64,000 bases of DNA. Source: Polyangiaceae bacterium. GTDB lineage: Bacteria; Myxococcota_A; Polyangia; Polyangiales; Polyangiaceae. The DNA is taken from NCBI GenBank assembly GCA_025936115.1, contig JAICTZ010000025.1:33037-97036 (forward strand), read 5' to 3'. Positions 43,491 through 52,171 of the stretch are shown piece after piece. A model generated the notes under the pieces. That model saw nothing but the letters and a program-made list of their open reading frames with translations, was not told the DNA's origin and searched no databases. The position numbers and the translations under genes are program-made. Numbering within the stretch: the first letter of the stretch is position 1; every line of letters begins with the position of its first letter.

Positions 43491-44254
43491 GCGGAGTACT
43501 CGCCCAGATCCTCGCGACGAAAGTCGCCGAGGTCGCGAACCTGCGCGGGCGGCGTTTCGGCGCCGGACCGCCACGCCGCACGGTCGCGCTCACGCGCGCC
43601 CCCGGCCAACCGCTGCGGCTCATCGCGGAAATCAAACGACGCTCGCCGTCGGCGGGGGCGCTCTCGACGCAGCTCGGCGTGGCGGAGCGCGCGGCCGCTT
43701 ACGAGCGCGGCGGAGCGAACATGGTGAGCGTGCTCTGCGATGAGCGCTACTTCGACGGCAGCTTCGAACATTTGAGCGCGGCGCGCGGCGCCTGCTCGCT
43801 GCCGTTGCTCTGTAAGGAATTCGTGATCGACGAGGTGCAGCTCGACGCGGCGCGCAGTTACGGCGCCGACGCCGTGCTGCTCATCGTGCGCTGCGTCGAA
43901 CCTGCGCGCGTGGCCGAGCTCGTCCGCGCCGCTCGTGAGCGTGAGCTCGAGCCGTTCGTCGAGGTGGCGACGGAAGCGGAAGCGCGCCTCGCCGTCGACG
44001 CGGGCGCCACGCTCGTCGGCGTCAACGCCCGCGATCTCGACACGCTCGCGATGGACGCCGCGCGTGTCGCTCGCATCCTCGCCGAGCTGCCCGCGACCGT
44101 CGTGAGCGTGCATCTGTCGGGCCTCGCGACTCCCGAAGCGGTGACGGCGGTCGCGCGCGGGCCGGCGCATGCGGCGCTCATCGGCGAGACGCTCATGCGG
44201 CGAGACGATCCGGAGCCGTTGCTGCGCGATCTCGTCATCGCCGCGCGCGGGTAA
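43487..44254 (+). CDS. trpC: Indole-3-glycerol-phosphate synthase
   Basis: A 255-aa TIM barrel that closes the indole ring. Landmarks: LAQILATKVAEVANLR at the N-terminus, LIAEIKRRSPSAGAL, NMVSVLCDERYFDGSFEHL, LLCKEFVIDEVQL, VGVNARDLDTLAMD and AALIGETLMRRDDPEPLLRDL. The start overlaps the trpD stop (ATGA). It is followed 7 bp later by the convergent QueA-like gene, so trpF, trpB and trpA must be elsewhere. Confidence 0.95.
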   Translation: MSGVLAQILATKVAEVANLRGRRFGAGPPRRTVALTRAPGQPLRLIAEIKRRSPSAGALSTQLGVAERAAAYERGGANMVSVLCDERYFDGSFEHLSAARGACSLPLLCKEFVIDEVQLDAARSYGADAVLLIVRCVEPARVAELVRAARERELEPFVEVATEAEARLAVDAGATLVGVNARDLDTLAMDAARVARILAELPATVVSVHLSGLATPEAVTAVARGPAHAALIGETLMRRDDPEPLLRDLVIAARG

Positions 44255-44261
44255 TCGGCGC

Positions 44262-45290
44262 TCACGAGGCCGCGCGTCGCGGCAAGACGAGGCAGGCGTC
44301 CCCGAATTCGTGCTCGAGGTAGCCAGCGCGCGCGGCCGCGTCGAGCGCGCGTTCGAGCAGCTCTCGAGGTGCGAAGGCGCGCAGCAAAGAGAAGTGGCTC
44401 GTGCCCGGCGCGTGCATGCCCGTGAGCACGCCGTCCACGACGCGTGGACGGAATCCGGGGCCGATCACGAGCGTCGCCTCACCTATCCCTGCCTGGACCG
44501 CGCCGTGCTCGAGTGCGCTGCTTTCGAGCGCGCGCACCACCGTCGTCCCGACCGCCAGGATGCGTCCTCGCTCGGCTCGCGTGCGTTCGACCGCGACGCG
44601 CGTCGCCTCGGGGATTTCGTAGCGCTCCGGCAGCGGCAAGCGGCGATCCAGCGACGCCGAGCCCGTCGACGAGAGCCCGGCCGCGTGCGAGAGCGCCGCG
44701 ACGACCACGCCGCGTCCCCTGAGCGCGGCGACGAGCCCGAACGTCAACGCCAGACCCGCCGACGGTGGCTCGAAGGCCCACGGCCGGCTCGAAAACCGAC
44801 TCTGCACGTCCCAGAGCTCGAGCGGCAGCGACAAATACGAGTAGTTTACCACCTCACCGCGCGCATAGAGCGCTCGCTCGAAGGCCGCGCCCGCCTGGTC
44901 GAATCTGAGCGTCACGAGCGCCGGCTCCGACGGGTCGACGGCGACGATCGTCGCCGTGAGCTCACCGCTCGCGACGCGCTCGCCCGCGCGCAGGCTCGGC
45001 GCCGGGCCGCGCTCCTCCGTCGGCGTGCGCCAGGTGCCGGCGCCCAGCACGACCGCATGAAACGCGCCGTCCGGCGCGTGCGCCGCCAGACGGAGCTCCG
45101 CGTCGTGGCTCGTCAGGCGCAGGGCTGCCGGCAGCGTCGCCGCGTCGTTGACGATCACGAGATCGCCCGGCTCGACGAGCGCCGGCAAGGCAGTGAGCGC
45201 CGTGTGCTCCACGCTGCCCGTGGTGGGGTCTACATGAAGCAATCGTGTGCTCGCGCGATCGCGTGGGGCCGTCGCAGGCAACAGCTTCAT
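44262..45290 (-). CDS. Divergent QueA-like protein (SAM:tRNA ribosyltransferase-isomerase family)
   Basis: A 342-aa protein. QueA transfers the ribosyl part of SAM to 7-aminomethyl-deazaguanine in tRNA during queuosine synthesis. The family frame is recognisable: PGDLVIVNDAATLPAALR, FEPPSAGLALTFGLVAAL (for AAPTAGLHF), PLPERYEIPEATRVAVERT, ILAVGTTVVRALES and FRPRVVDGVLTGMHAPGTSH (for VDALITNFHLP). Many usually fixed residues are changed, so a different but related reaction is possible. The start overlaps the SDR gene stop (ATGA). No other queuosine gene is seen. Confidence 0.75.
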   Translation of the reverse strand: MKLLPATAPRDRASTRLLHVDPTTGSVEHTALTALPALVEPGDLVIVNDAATLPAALRLTSHDAELRLAAHAPDGAFHAVVLGAGTWRTPTEERGPAPSLRAGERVASGELTATIVAVDPSEPALVTLRFDQAGAAFERALYARGEVVNYSYLSLPLELWDVQSRFSSRPWAFEPPSAGLALTFGLVAALRGRGVVVAALSHAAGLSSTGSASLDRRLPLPERYEIPEATRVAVERTRAERGRILAVGTTVVRALESSALEHGAVQAGIGEATLVIGPGFRPRVVDGVLTGMHAPGTSHFSLLRAFAPRELLERALDAAARAGYLEHEFGDACLVLPRRAAS

Positions 45291-46027
45291 GCTGCCCCCT
45301 CTCCACCGAGCTCGACGCGCGCTCCGAGCGGCAGGTCGTCCCGCCCGAGCAGTGCCACGATGCGCTCGGCAACGACCGCCGGGTCGAGCAGGCTGCTGGG
45401 ATCCGCGTCCGGCAATGCGTCGCGGTGCATGGCCGTGTTCATCTCGCCTGGGTCGACGCTCAAAACCCGCACGTTGTGCTCCGCGAGCTCGACAGCGAGC
45501 ACGCGTCCGAGCTGATCGAGCGCGGCCTTCGACGCGGAATACGCGCCCCAGCGCGCGTAGGCATTCACGGCCGCGTCCGAGCTCAGGTTCAGGATCGTGC
45601 CCGAGCGCCGGAGCGCCATCGCGCCGCCGACTGCCTTGCTCAACCGAAACGGGCCGAGCACGTTCACGGCGAGCACGCGCTCGAGCTCCTCGTACTCGGT
45701 GTCGAACAAGAGCCGGAGCGGCACTGGGCCGAGCTCGCTCGCGTTGTTGACGAGCAACTCGATTGGCCCCACCAAATCCGCCGCGGCACCCGCGAGCGGA
45801 TACACGGCACGCTTGTCGGCCACGTCGGCAGTGAGCGCATGCGCCTCGCCGCCCGCCTCGCGAATGGACGCGACGGTGCGGGCGAGCTCGTCTTCACCGC
45901 GCGCCACGAGCACGACGCGGGTTCCGCGACGGGCGAGCGCCCGCCCGAGGGCCGCGCCGAGTCCCCGGCTTGCGCCCGTGACGAGCGCGGTTGTCGGCAG
46001 TGCGATTGCGTTGGTTCTTTGGTTCAT
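45287..46027 (-). CDS. Short-chain dehydrogenase/reductase
   Basis: A 246-aa classical SDR starting at ATG 46027. The cofactor motif is ALVTGASRGLGAALGRALA, with R residues after strand 2 (VLVARGEDEL) suggesting NADP. Also visible: LLVNNASELGP, catalytic Ser in ILNLSSDAAVN and YSASKAALDQ (YxxxK), then VLSVDPGEMNTAM. Coupled to the QueA-like gene downstream and divergent from the cupin regulator. Substrate unknown. Confidence 0.88.
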   Translation of the reverse strand: MNQRTNAIALPTTALVTGASRGLGAALGRALARRGTRVVLVARGEDELARTVASIREAGGEAHALTADVADKRAVYPLAGAAADLVGPIELLVNNASELGPVPLRLLFDTEYEELERVLAVNVLGPFRLSKAVGGAMALRRSGTILNLSSDAAVNAYARWGAYSASKAALDQLGRVLAVELAEHNVRVLSVDPGEMNTAMHRDALPDADPSSLLDPAVVAERIVALLGRDDLPLGARVELGGEGAA

Positions 46028-46102
46028 ACCGGTAACCTGGGGCCTGCCGACCGTGCGTTGGAGCCATTGACAATCTTTTGGAACAAAGCCAACGAGTGCT
46101 CC
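46028..46102. promoter_or_regulatory. Divergent promoter region with TACCGGTA palindrome
   Basis: The 75 bp between the SDR and the XRE-cupin regulator hold an 8-bp palindrome TACCGGTA (46027-46034), touching the SDR start codon, and a consensus TTGACA at 46067-46072 facing the regulator. The -10 for that -35 is poor. The regulator may bind here to control itself and the SDR-queA pair (inference). Confidence 0.35.
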
Positions 46103-46657
46103 GTGACCGACGATCTGGCCGCTCGCCTCGCCTCCAACGTGCGCCAGCTCCGCCAAGCGCGGGGCCTGACCCAGCAACAAATGGCCAAGCTCTCGCGTTT
46201 GCCACGCGCGACCTGGGCGAATCTCGAATCGGGCACCGCGAATCCGACGCTCGCCGTCCTGCACGGCGTCGCCGTGGCGCTCCAGGTCCCGCTCGAGGAG
46301 CTCGTGGCAAAGCCGAGGGCCGAAGCCAAGCACTACCCGAAAGGCAGCCTGCCCTCGCGCGTCCGCGGCACGATCAGCGTGAGCTCGCTCTTACCCGACA
46401 GCGTCCCGGGCATGTTGCTCGAGCGCATGCAAATCCCGCCGGGCGAGCGGCTGGTGGGCGTTCCGCACACGCCAGGCACTCGCGAGTACCTCACCTGCGA
46501 GGTCGGGGTGATCGAGCTCGTGGCGTCGGGGGAGACGTTCCGCATCGAGCCGGGGGACGTCGTCGTGTTCCGTGGCGATCAGCGGCATTCCTACGCGAAC
46601 CCCGGACGGGAGTCCGCTGTCGGCTATTCGGTCGTGATGCTCGAGCCGGTGCGCTGA
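46103..46657 (+). CDS. XRE-family regulator with C-terminal cupin domain
   Basis: A 184-aa regulator. The helix-turn-helix is in RQLRQARGLTQQQMAKLSRL and ATWANLESGTANPTLAVL. A cupin sensor domain follows (VGVPHTPGTREYLTCEVG, FRIEPGDVVVFRGDQRHSY), likely binding a small ligand or metal. GTG 46103 is the start; the open frame upstream is antisense shadow. Divergently oriented from the SDR-queA pair, which is the natural target. Such XRE-cupin proteins often control polyamine, amino acid or metabolite use. Confidence 0.85.
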   Translation: MTDDLAARLASNVRQLRQARGLTQQQMAKLSRLPRATWANLESGTANPTLAVLHGVAVALQVPLEELVAKPRAEAKHYPKGSLPSRVRGTISVSSLLPDSVPGMLLERMQIPPGERLVGVPHTPGTREYLTCEVGVIELVASGETFRIEPGDVVVFRGDQRHSYANPGRESAVGYSVVMLEPVR

Positions 46658-46674
46658 CGGCTCCCGGCAGCGGC

Positions 46675-49600
46675 TCAGCGTTCGCGTTTGCTGATGGCGT
46701 AACGGACGGGACGCCCGTTGATGCTCTCGCTCGTCGCCGCGGCGCCGTCGCGCCGGAGCTCGAGCGCGAGCACCTCGTCGGCGATCACGGCGCCGTGCCG
46801 CTCGATGGCCGCGAGCACCTCGGCGTCGTCGCTCTCGAACAGCACGCCGATGCGATCGCTCACCTCGAGCCCCGCGGTCTTGCGCGCCTGCTGCAAGACG
46901 CTCACGAACTCCCGCGCCAGTCCCTCGAGTACGAGATCCGGCGTGAGCGCGGTGTCGAGCACGAGCGTCACGTCGCCTTCCGTCGCGACGGCGCGCCCGG
47001 GTGCGGGCTTGCGCTGCAACAGAACGTCCGACAGCCCGATCGCCTCGCCCGCGAGCGGCAGCGTCTCGCCCGCTTCGAGCCGCGCGACCTCGTCGAAACC
47101 CCAGCTCGCGAGCCCCTGACCGATCTCTTTGAGTTTCGGCCCGGCGCGGCCCTTGAGGTTCGCGAAGTTCGGCTTGAGCGTGAGGGTGCAGAAGGCCGCC
47201 TCGTCGAGGGACGTTTCGACGGTCTTCACGTTGAGCTCTTCGCGAATCAAGGCCGCCGTCGCGAGCGCAGCGGCGCGGGCGTCGGCGCTCCGGGTCACGA
47301 CCGTGAGGCGCGCGAGCGGCTGCCGCACCTTGAGCTTCTGCTCTTCGCGCAGGCGGCGACCGAGCGACACCACGCGCCGCACGAAAAGCATCCGCGCCTC
47401 GAGCGCCGCGTCGATGCGCTCGGCGCGCACGGCTGGGAAATCGGTGAAGTGGACGGACGCGGGCGCCTGTGCGTCGACGGGCCGTACGGTGCGTTGGTAG
47501 ACGAACTCGCTCAAGAAAGGCATGAACGGCGCGACGACGCGCGCGAACGTCGTGAGCACTTCGTAGAGCGTCGCGTAGGCGTCGGCTTTGTCGGCGTCGT
47601 CCTGGCTCTTCCAGAAGCGGCGGCGTGACAGCCGCACGTACCAGTTCGTCAGCACGTCGATGAAATCGACGAGCTCGGGTACGACGTTGTAGAGCCGGTA
47701 CGCCTCCATCTCGCGGTTCACGTCGCGCACGAGGCTCTCGAGCACCGAGAGCACGAAGCGGTCGAGCTCCGAGCGCTCAGCGAGCGGCCGCGCGGCGCGC
47801 GTGCGCGGGTCCCAGCCGTCGAGGCTCGCGTATGTGCCAAAGAACGAGAGCGCATTCCAATATGGCAGCACGACCGTGCGGACGATCTCACGCAAGCCGC
47901 GCTCGCTGAAGCGCAGCGGCTCGGCGCGCACGACGGGCGAATCGATGAGGTACGCCCTGAGCGCGTCGGCGCCGATCTCCTCGAGGATCTTCTTGGGATC
48001 GGGGTAGTTCTTCTTCGACTTCGACATCTTCTGCCCGTCCTCGGCGAGGACGAGGCCGTTGACGACCACGTTCTTGAACGACGGCTTGTCGAAGAGCGCG
48101 GTCGAGAGCACGAGCAGGTAGTAAAACCAGGCGCGCGTCTGATCGAGCGCCTCGGCGATGAAGTCAGCGGGGAACGTCGCGTCGAAACGTTCCTTGTTCT
48201 CGAACGGGTAGTGCTTCTGCCCGTAGGGCATCGCGCCCGATTCGAACCAGCAATCGAGCACCTCGGGCGTGCGCCGGTAGCGTTTGCCGTCCTTGACGAA
48301 TTCGATCGGATCGATGCGGTGCTTGTGCAGATCCGTGACCTTTTGGCCGGAGAGCTCCTCGAGCTCGCGGATCGATCCGACGCAGATCGAATCGGAGCCG
48401 TCCTCGGCGATCCACACGGGGATGCAAGACCCCCAAAAGCGGTTGCGGCTGATGTTCCAGTCGCGCGCGTCCCGGAGCCAATTGCCGAAGCGATTCTTGC
48501 CGATCGCCTCGGGCACCCACCGAATCGATTCGTTGAGCTCGCCCATGCGCTCGCGCAGATCCTCGACTTTGACGTACCAAGCCTCGATCGCGCGGTAGAC
48601 GAGCGGCGTGTCGGTGCGTTCGTCGAAGGGGTAGCTGTGCACGATGGTGTCGTGCCGCACGAGCTTCCCCTCCTCTTTCAAGCGCCGAATGATCGATTTA
48701 TCGGCGTCTTTGCAGAGCTCGCCCTGGTACTCGGGCACCGCAGCCGTGAAGCGGCACTCGGCATCGAGCGGATCGGCGAGCTCGATGCCCTCACGCCGGC
48801 AGATGCGGTAATCGTCTTCGCCGTAGGCGGGCGCCATGTGCACGATGCCCGTGCCGTCCCCCGTCGAGACGAAGGCGTCGGACAGCACGCGAAACGCGCG
48901 CGGATGCTCCGCGAAATAGGGGAAGAGGGGCTCGTACGTGAGCCCCGCGACCTCGCGCCCGCTCAGGGTCGCAAGCGTCTTGTATTCACCTTCCTGCTTG
49001 TAATACGCCGCGAGACGCTCGGTCGCGAGCAGGTAGCGCGCGCCCGCGTTCGTGTCTTCGATCAGCCGGTACTCGATGTCGGGACCCACGCAGAGCGCGA
49101 GATTGCCGGGCAACGTCCAAGGCGTCGTCGTCCAGGCGAGCACGTAGACTGGCGCGCCGGGACCGAATTTCGCGTCGGCGTCGCGCACGCGAAAGCGCAC
49201 CGTGATCGCCGGATCTTGTACGTCCTTGTAGTTCGCGCTCGCCTCTTGATTCGAGAGCGGCGTGCTGAGCTTGTAACTGTAGGGAACGATGCGGTGCGCG
49301 CGATAAATGCGCCCCTTGTCCCACAGCTGTTTGAACACCCACCACACCGACTCCATGAAGGTGGGGTCCATCGTTTTGTAGTCGTTGTCGAAGTCGACCC
49401 AACGGCCCATGCGGGTGACCGTCGTGCGCCACTCGCTCACGTACGTCAGCACCATCGAACGGCACTGCTCGTTGAACTCGGCCACACCGCGCGCGCGGAT
49501 GTCGGGCGCGCCGTTCAGCCCGAGCGCGTCCTGCGCCAAGTTCTCGATCGGCAGCCCGTGGCAGTCCCAGCCGAAGCGCCGCTCGATCCAATAGCCGCGC

Positions 49601-49836
49601 ATCGACCAATACCGGAGCACGATGTCCTTGATCGTGCCGACCAGCAGGTGCCCGTAGTGCGGCGTGCCAGTCGCGAAGGGCGGGCCGTCGTAAAAGACGA
49701 ACTCGGGGCCGCCCTCGCGGCGCCGGTTCGATTCCTGAAAGGCGTCCAGGCGCGTCCAGAGCTCGAGCACGCCCCGCTCCATTTCGGGCAGGCTCGGGTC
49801 GGCGGGCAGCTTCTCGAAAGGGCTCCTCTCGGCCAT
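46675..49836 (-). CDS. ileS: Isoleucyl-tRNA synthetase, class 2 (eukaryote-like)
   Basis: A 1053-aa IleRS. The HIGH signature is in FATGTPHYGHLLVGTIKDI and the KMSKS loop is GQKMSKSKKNYPDP. GWDCHGLPIE and WFYYLLVLSTALFD are conserved. The PHYGH form, the overall length and the C-terminal layout match the class that includes eukaryotic and naturally mupirocin-resistant bacterial enzymes rather than the E. coli type. The CP1 editing region is present (VLAWTTTPWTLPGN). Divergent from xerD. It is the only ileS seen here; another copy elsewhere is possible. Confidence 0.95.
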   Translation of the reverse strand: MAERSPFEKLPADPSLPEMERGVLELWTRLDAFQESNRRREGGPEFVFYDGPPFATGTPHYGHLLVGTIKDIVLRYWSMRGYWIERRFGWDCHGLPIENLAQDALGLNGAPDIRARGVAEFNEQCRSMVLTYVSEWRTTVTRMGRWVDFDNDYKTMDPTFMESVWWVFKQLWDKGRIYRAHRIVPYSYKLSTPLSNQEASANYKDVQDPAITVRFRVRDADAKFGPGAPVYVLAWTTTPWTLPGNLALCVGPDIEYRLIEDTNAGARYLLATERLAAYYKQEGEYKTLATLSGREVAGLTYEPLFPYFAEHPRAFRVLSDAFVSTGDGTGIVHMAPAYGEDDYRICRREGIELADPLDAECRFTAAVPEYQGELCKDADKSIIRRLKEEGKLVRHDTIVHSYPFDERTDTPLVYRAIEAWYVKVEDLRERMGELNESIRWVPEAIGKNRFGNWLRDARDWNISRNRFWGSCIPVWIAEDGSDSICVGSIRELEELSGQKVTDLHKHRIDPIEFVKDGKRYRRTPEVLDCWFESGAMPYGQKHYPFENKERFDATFPADFIAEALDQTRAWFYYLLVLSTALFDKPSFKNVVVNGLVLAEDGQKMSKSKKNYPDPKKILEEIGADALRAYLIDSPVVRAEPLRFSERGLREIVRTVVLPYWNALSFFGTYASLDGWDPRTRAARPLAERSELDRFVLSVLESLVRDVNREMEAYRLYNVVPELVDFIDVLTNWYVRLSRRRFWKSQDDADKADAYATLYEVLTTFARVVAPFMPFLSEFVYQRTVRPVDAQAPASVHFTDFPAVRAERIDAALEARMLFVRRVVSLGRRLREEQKLKVRQPLARLTVVTRSADARAAALATAALIREELNVKTVETSLDEAAFCTLTLKPNFANLKGRAGPKLKEIGQGLASWGFDEVARLEAGETLPLAGEAIGLSDVLLQRKPAPGRAVATEGDVTLVLDTALTPDLVLEGLAREFVSVLQQARKTAGLEVSDRIGVLFESDDAEVLAAIERHGAVIADEVLALELRRDGAAATSESINGRPVRYAISKRER

Positions 49837-49895
49837 GAGGACGGGCTCTTACCAGAAATTACCCCCGCCGCGGCACGCGCCCTAGACTTGCAGCG

Positions 49896-50819
49896 TTGTC
49901 CCTGGACCGCGCGATCGACGCCTACCTCGACCACCTTCGCGTCGAACGGGCGCTCTCGCCGAACACCCTCGCCGCGTATGCGACGGACCTCGCCAAGCTC
50001 GCGCGTTTCGCCGAGGAACGCGGCGTGCACGAGCCGCGCGGGCTCGATCTCGGCGTCGTGACGGCCTGGCTCGCCGTGCTGGCGCGCGAGGGTCTCGGGG
50101 CGCGCTCGGCCGCCCGGCACCTCTCGGCCCTGCGTGGCCTCTCGAAATTTCTCCTGCGCGAGGGCCTCATCGAGCACGACCCGACTTCCCTCACCGCCCG
50201 CCCGCGCCTCGGGCGTCGCCTGCCCCGCGCGCTCGGCGAGTCGGAGCTCGTGCGGCTGCTCGAAACGCCCGACGTGAGCACGCTGCGCGGGCTGCGCGAT
50301 CGCGCGATGCTGAGCGTCGCGTACGCGGCCGGCTTACGTGTCAGCGAGCTCGTGCGGCTCGAGCTCGGCGACCTCGACTTGAAACGCGGCGTCGTGCAAG
50401 CGCTCGGGAAAGGCGGCAAGCGTCGCTTGGTACCGCTCGGCGAAGTCGCCATGATTCATCTCGAAGAGTACTTGCGCGCCCGCGCCGAGGACGACGACGC
50501 ACGCAGCAGAAAAGGCAAGCCGCGCAAAGTCGCAAAAGGCGACAAGCTCGTGTTCCGCTCACCGCGCGGCGGCGCGCTCACGCGCCAGGGCTTTTGGAAA
50601 ATCGTCGGGCAGCACGCCCGCGCGGCTGGCCTACGCGGCGGAGCTCACCCGCACCAGCTAAGGCACTCGTTTGCGACCCACCTGTTGCGCGGCGGCGCCG
50701 ACCTCCGCAGCGTGCAAACCCTGCTCGGCCACGCCCACGTCGTCACGACCGAGATCTACACCCACGTGACGCGCGACCACGTGAAGGACGCCCATCGCCG
50801 CGCTCACCCGCGCGCTTAA
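49896..50819 (+). CDS. xerD: Tyrosine site-specific recombinase XerC/XerD
   Basis: A 307-aa recombinase that resolves chromosome dimers at dif with its partner. The N-terminal SAM-like domain starts SLDRAIDAYLDHLRVERALS. The catalytic residues are all present: Arg in AGLRVSELVRLEL, Lys in GKGGKRRLVPL, HxxR in HPHQLRHSFATHLL, His in LLGHAHVVTT and Tyr in EIYTHV. An insert with RSRKGKPRKVAKGD lies before the last block. The start is TTG 49896, because no nearer ATG/GTG fits. It is not next to mobile-element genes, so a housekeeping role is favoured. XerC and XerD cannot be told apart with certainty. Confidence 0.9.
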   Translation: MSLDRAIDAYLDHLRVERALSPNTLAAYATDLAKLARFAEERGVHEPRGLDLGVVTAWLAVLAREGLGARSAARHLSALRGLSKFLLREGLIEHDPTSLTARPRLGRRLPRALGESELVRLLETPDVSTLRGLRDRAMLSVAYAAGLRVSELVRLELGDLDLKRGVVQALGKGGKRRLVPLGEVAMIHLEEYLRARAEDDDARSRKGKPRKVAKGDKLVFRSPRGGALTRQGFWKIVGQHARAAGLRGGAHPHQLRHSFATHLLRGGADLRSVQTLLGHAHVVTTEIYTHVTRDHVKDAHRRAHPRA

Positions 50820-50861
50820 ATTCAGCCAAGAAACCACCTTGGCCCCGGCGCATGGTATGCC

Positions 50862-51686
50862 GTGAGTCTCGTGACGTTCACGCTCCTCGAGCCTCGCATC
50901 GACCCGACCGCCGTGCTCGTCGAGATCCCGCACGCCGGGCTCGGGCTCGATCCCGAGGCAGTGGCGACGCTCGCCGCACCGGCGCGCGCGCTCGGGGCGG
51001 ACGCCGATCTCTACGTGGACGAGCTGTACGCCGACGCGCCCGACGTGGGCGCCGCGCTCATCGCGTCACGCATGAGCCGCTACGTGTGCGATTTGAACCG
51101 CGCCGAAAACGACGTGGACCCGCTTGCCGTCGAAGGCGGCACGGCGCGTTCGGCGCCCCACGGCTTCGTCTGGCGCACGACGACCGAGGGCCGTCCAGCG
51201 CTGCTCGGCGCCATCCCGCAAGCCGAATACCAGCGCCGCGTCGAGCGCTACCATCGTCCCTACCATCGACGCATCGCCGAGCTCCTCGAAGAGCGGCGCG
51301 CGCGGCACGGCTTTGCCATCCTCCTCTGCGCGCACTCCATGCCGAGCCGCGGCCGCGACGGCCACGACGACGCTGGCATCGAACGCGCCGACATCGTCCC
51401 CGGCACGCGCGGCCGCACCACCCCCGGCGCCCCCGTCATTGCACTCGTGGAGGAGCTGGCCCAGGCCGCCGGCTTCCGTCTCCGCCACGACGAGCCCTAC
51501 CGTGGCGGTTTCACAACCTTGAACAACGGCCGCCCGCGCGACGGCATCCACGCCATCCAAATCGAGCTCGCCCGGCGCCTGTACATGGACGAGCGCACCC
51601 TCGCGCAGCGCCCTGCGGAGTTTTCGCGCCTGCGCGCCTTCTGCAAAGAACTCGTGGCCCGCCTCGGTACTTTGAGCGTGATTTAG
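50862..51686 (+). CDS. N-formylglutamate amidohydrolase family protein
   Basis: A 274-aa member of the N-formylglutamate deformylase family, zinc enzymes with a carboxypeptidase-like fold. Recognisable elements: VLVEIPHAGLGLD (first His), DLYVDELYADAPDVGAAL, RYVCDLNRAENDVDP, YHRPYHRRIAEL, LLCAHSMPSRGRDG and the final GIHAIQIELARRLYMDE. It would cleave N-formylglutamate to glutamate and formate (histidine degradation) or a related formyl-amide; no hut genes are nearby. GTG 50862 is the start; a 42-bp gap separates it from xerD. Confidence 0.85.
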   Translation: MSLVTFTLLEPRIDPTAVLVEIPHAGLGLDPEAVATLAAPARALGADADLYVDELYADAPDVGAALIASRMSRYVCDLNRAENDVDPLAVEGGTARSAPHGFVWRTTTEGRPALLGAIPQAEYQRRVERYHRPYHRRIAELLEERRARHGFAILLCAHSMPSRGRDGHDDAGIERADIVPGTRGRTTPGAPVIALVEELAQAAGFRLRHDEPYRGGFTTLNNGRPRDGIHAIQIELARRLYMDERTLAQRPAEFSRLRAFCKELVARLGTLSVI

Positions 51687-51834
51687 AGGCGGGCGCAGTT
51701 GCAAACCGCGCAGACGCCGCTGTTTCAGGCCGTTCCACCGCGAGATTCGGCCACGCGACCAAATCTCACGACCCCCTCACGACACTCTCCGAGCGAGCCG
51801 AGCGACGAAAACTGAACGAACGCGCCGGCATTGG

Positions 51835-51863
51835 TTGAACAGCCGATAATCCTGCGCTAGGGT
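51835..51863 (+). promoter_or_regulatory. rpmB promoter (TTGAAC-17-TAGGGT)
   Basis: TTGAAC at 51835-51840, a 17-base spacer, and TAGGGT at 51858-51863 give the best sigma70-type promoter in the window. The -10 ends 12 bases before the rpmB ATG, so the message would have a leader of only about 5-6 bases and no ribosome site. Confidence 0.6.
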
Positions 51864-51875
51864 CCGCGCCCCGTC

Positions 51876-52103
51876 ATGGCCCGTAGCGAGATCACCGGCA
51901 AGCGCCGCATGCACGCGCGCAACGTCTCCCACTCCAACATCAAGACGATGCGTTGGCAGAACGTCAACGTTCAGCAGCGCCGGCTCTGGGTGCCCGAGCT
52001 CGGCCGCCACGTCGCGCTTAAAGTGACGACGGGGGACCTTCGCACGATCGACAAGATCGGTCTCGTCGAATACGCGAAGCGCCACGGCATGAAGCTCGCC
52101 TGA
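51876..52103 (+). CDS. rpmB: 50S ribosomal protein L28
   Basis: A 75-aa L28. Hallmarks are a GKRRMHARNVSHSNIKTMR segment, NVNVQQRRLWVPELGRHV and VTTGDLRTIDKIGL. The usual N-terminal zinc cysteines of some L28 forms are absent, so it is the zinc-free type. It stands alone rather than with rpmG, with its own promoter directly upstream. Confidence 0.96.
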   Translation: MARSEITGKRRMHARNVSHSNIKTMRWQNVNVQQRRLWVPELGRHVALKVTTGDLRTIDKIGLVEYAKRHGMKLA

Positions 52104-52171
52104 GCGGCTCCCGCCGTGCGCGCGCAGCGCGTTCCACGACAACATCTCGCACGCTGCCGCCCGAACGCGGT

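Noticed and set aside
48211..50061. 616-codon plus-strand frame antisense to ileS
   Set aside because: The ileS protein on the other strand is unambiguous, and the antisense product has no motif.
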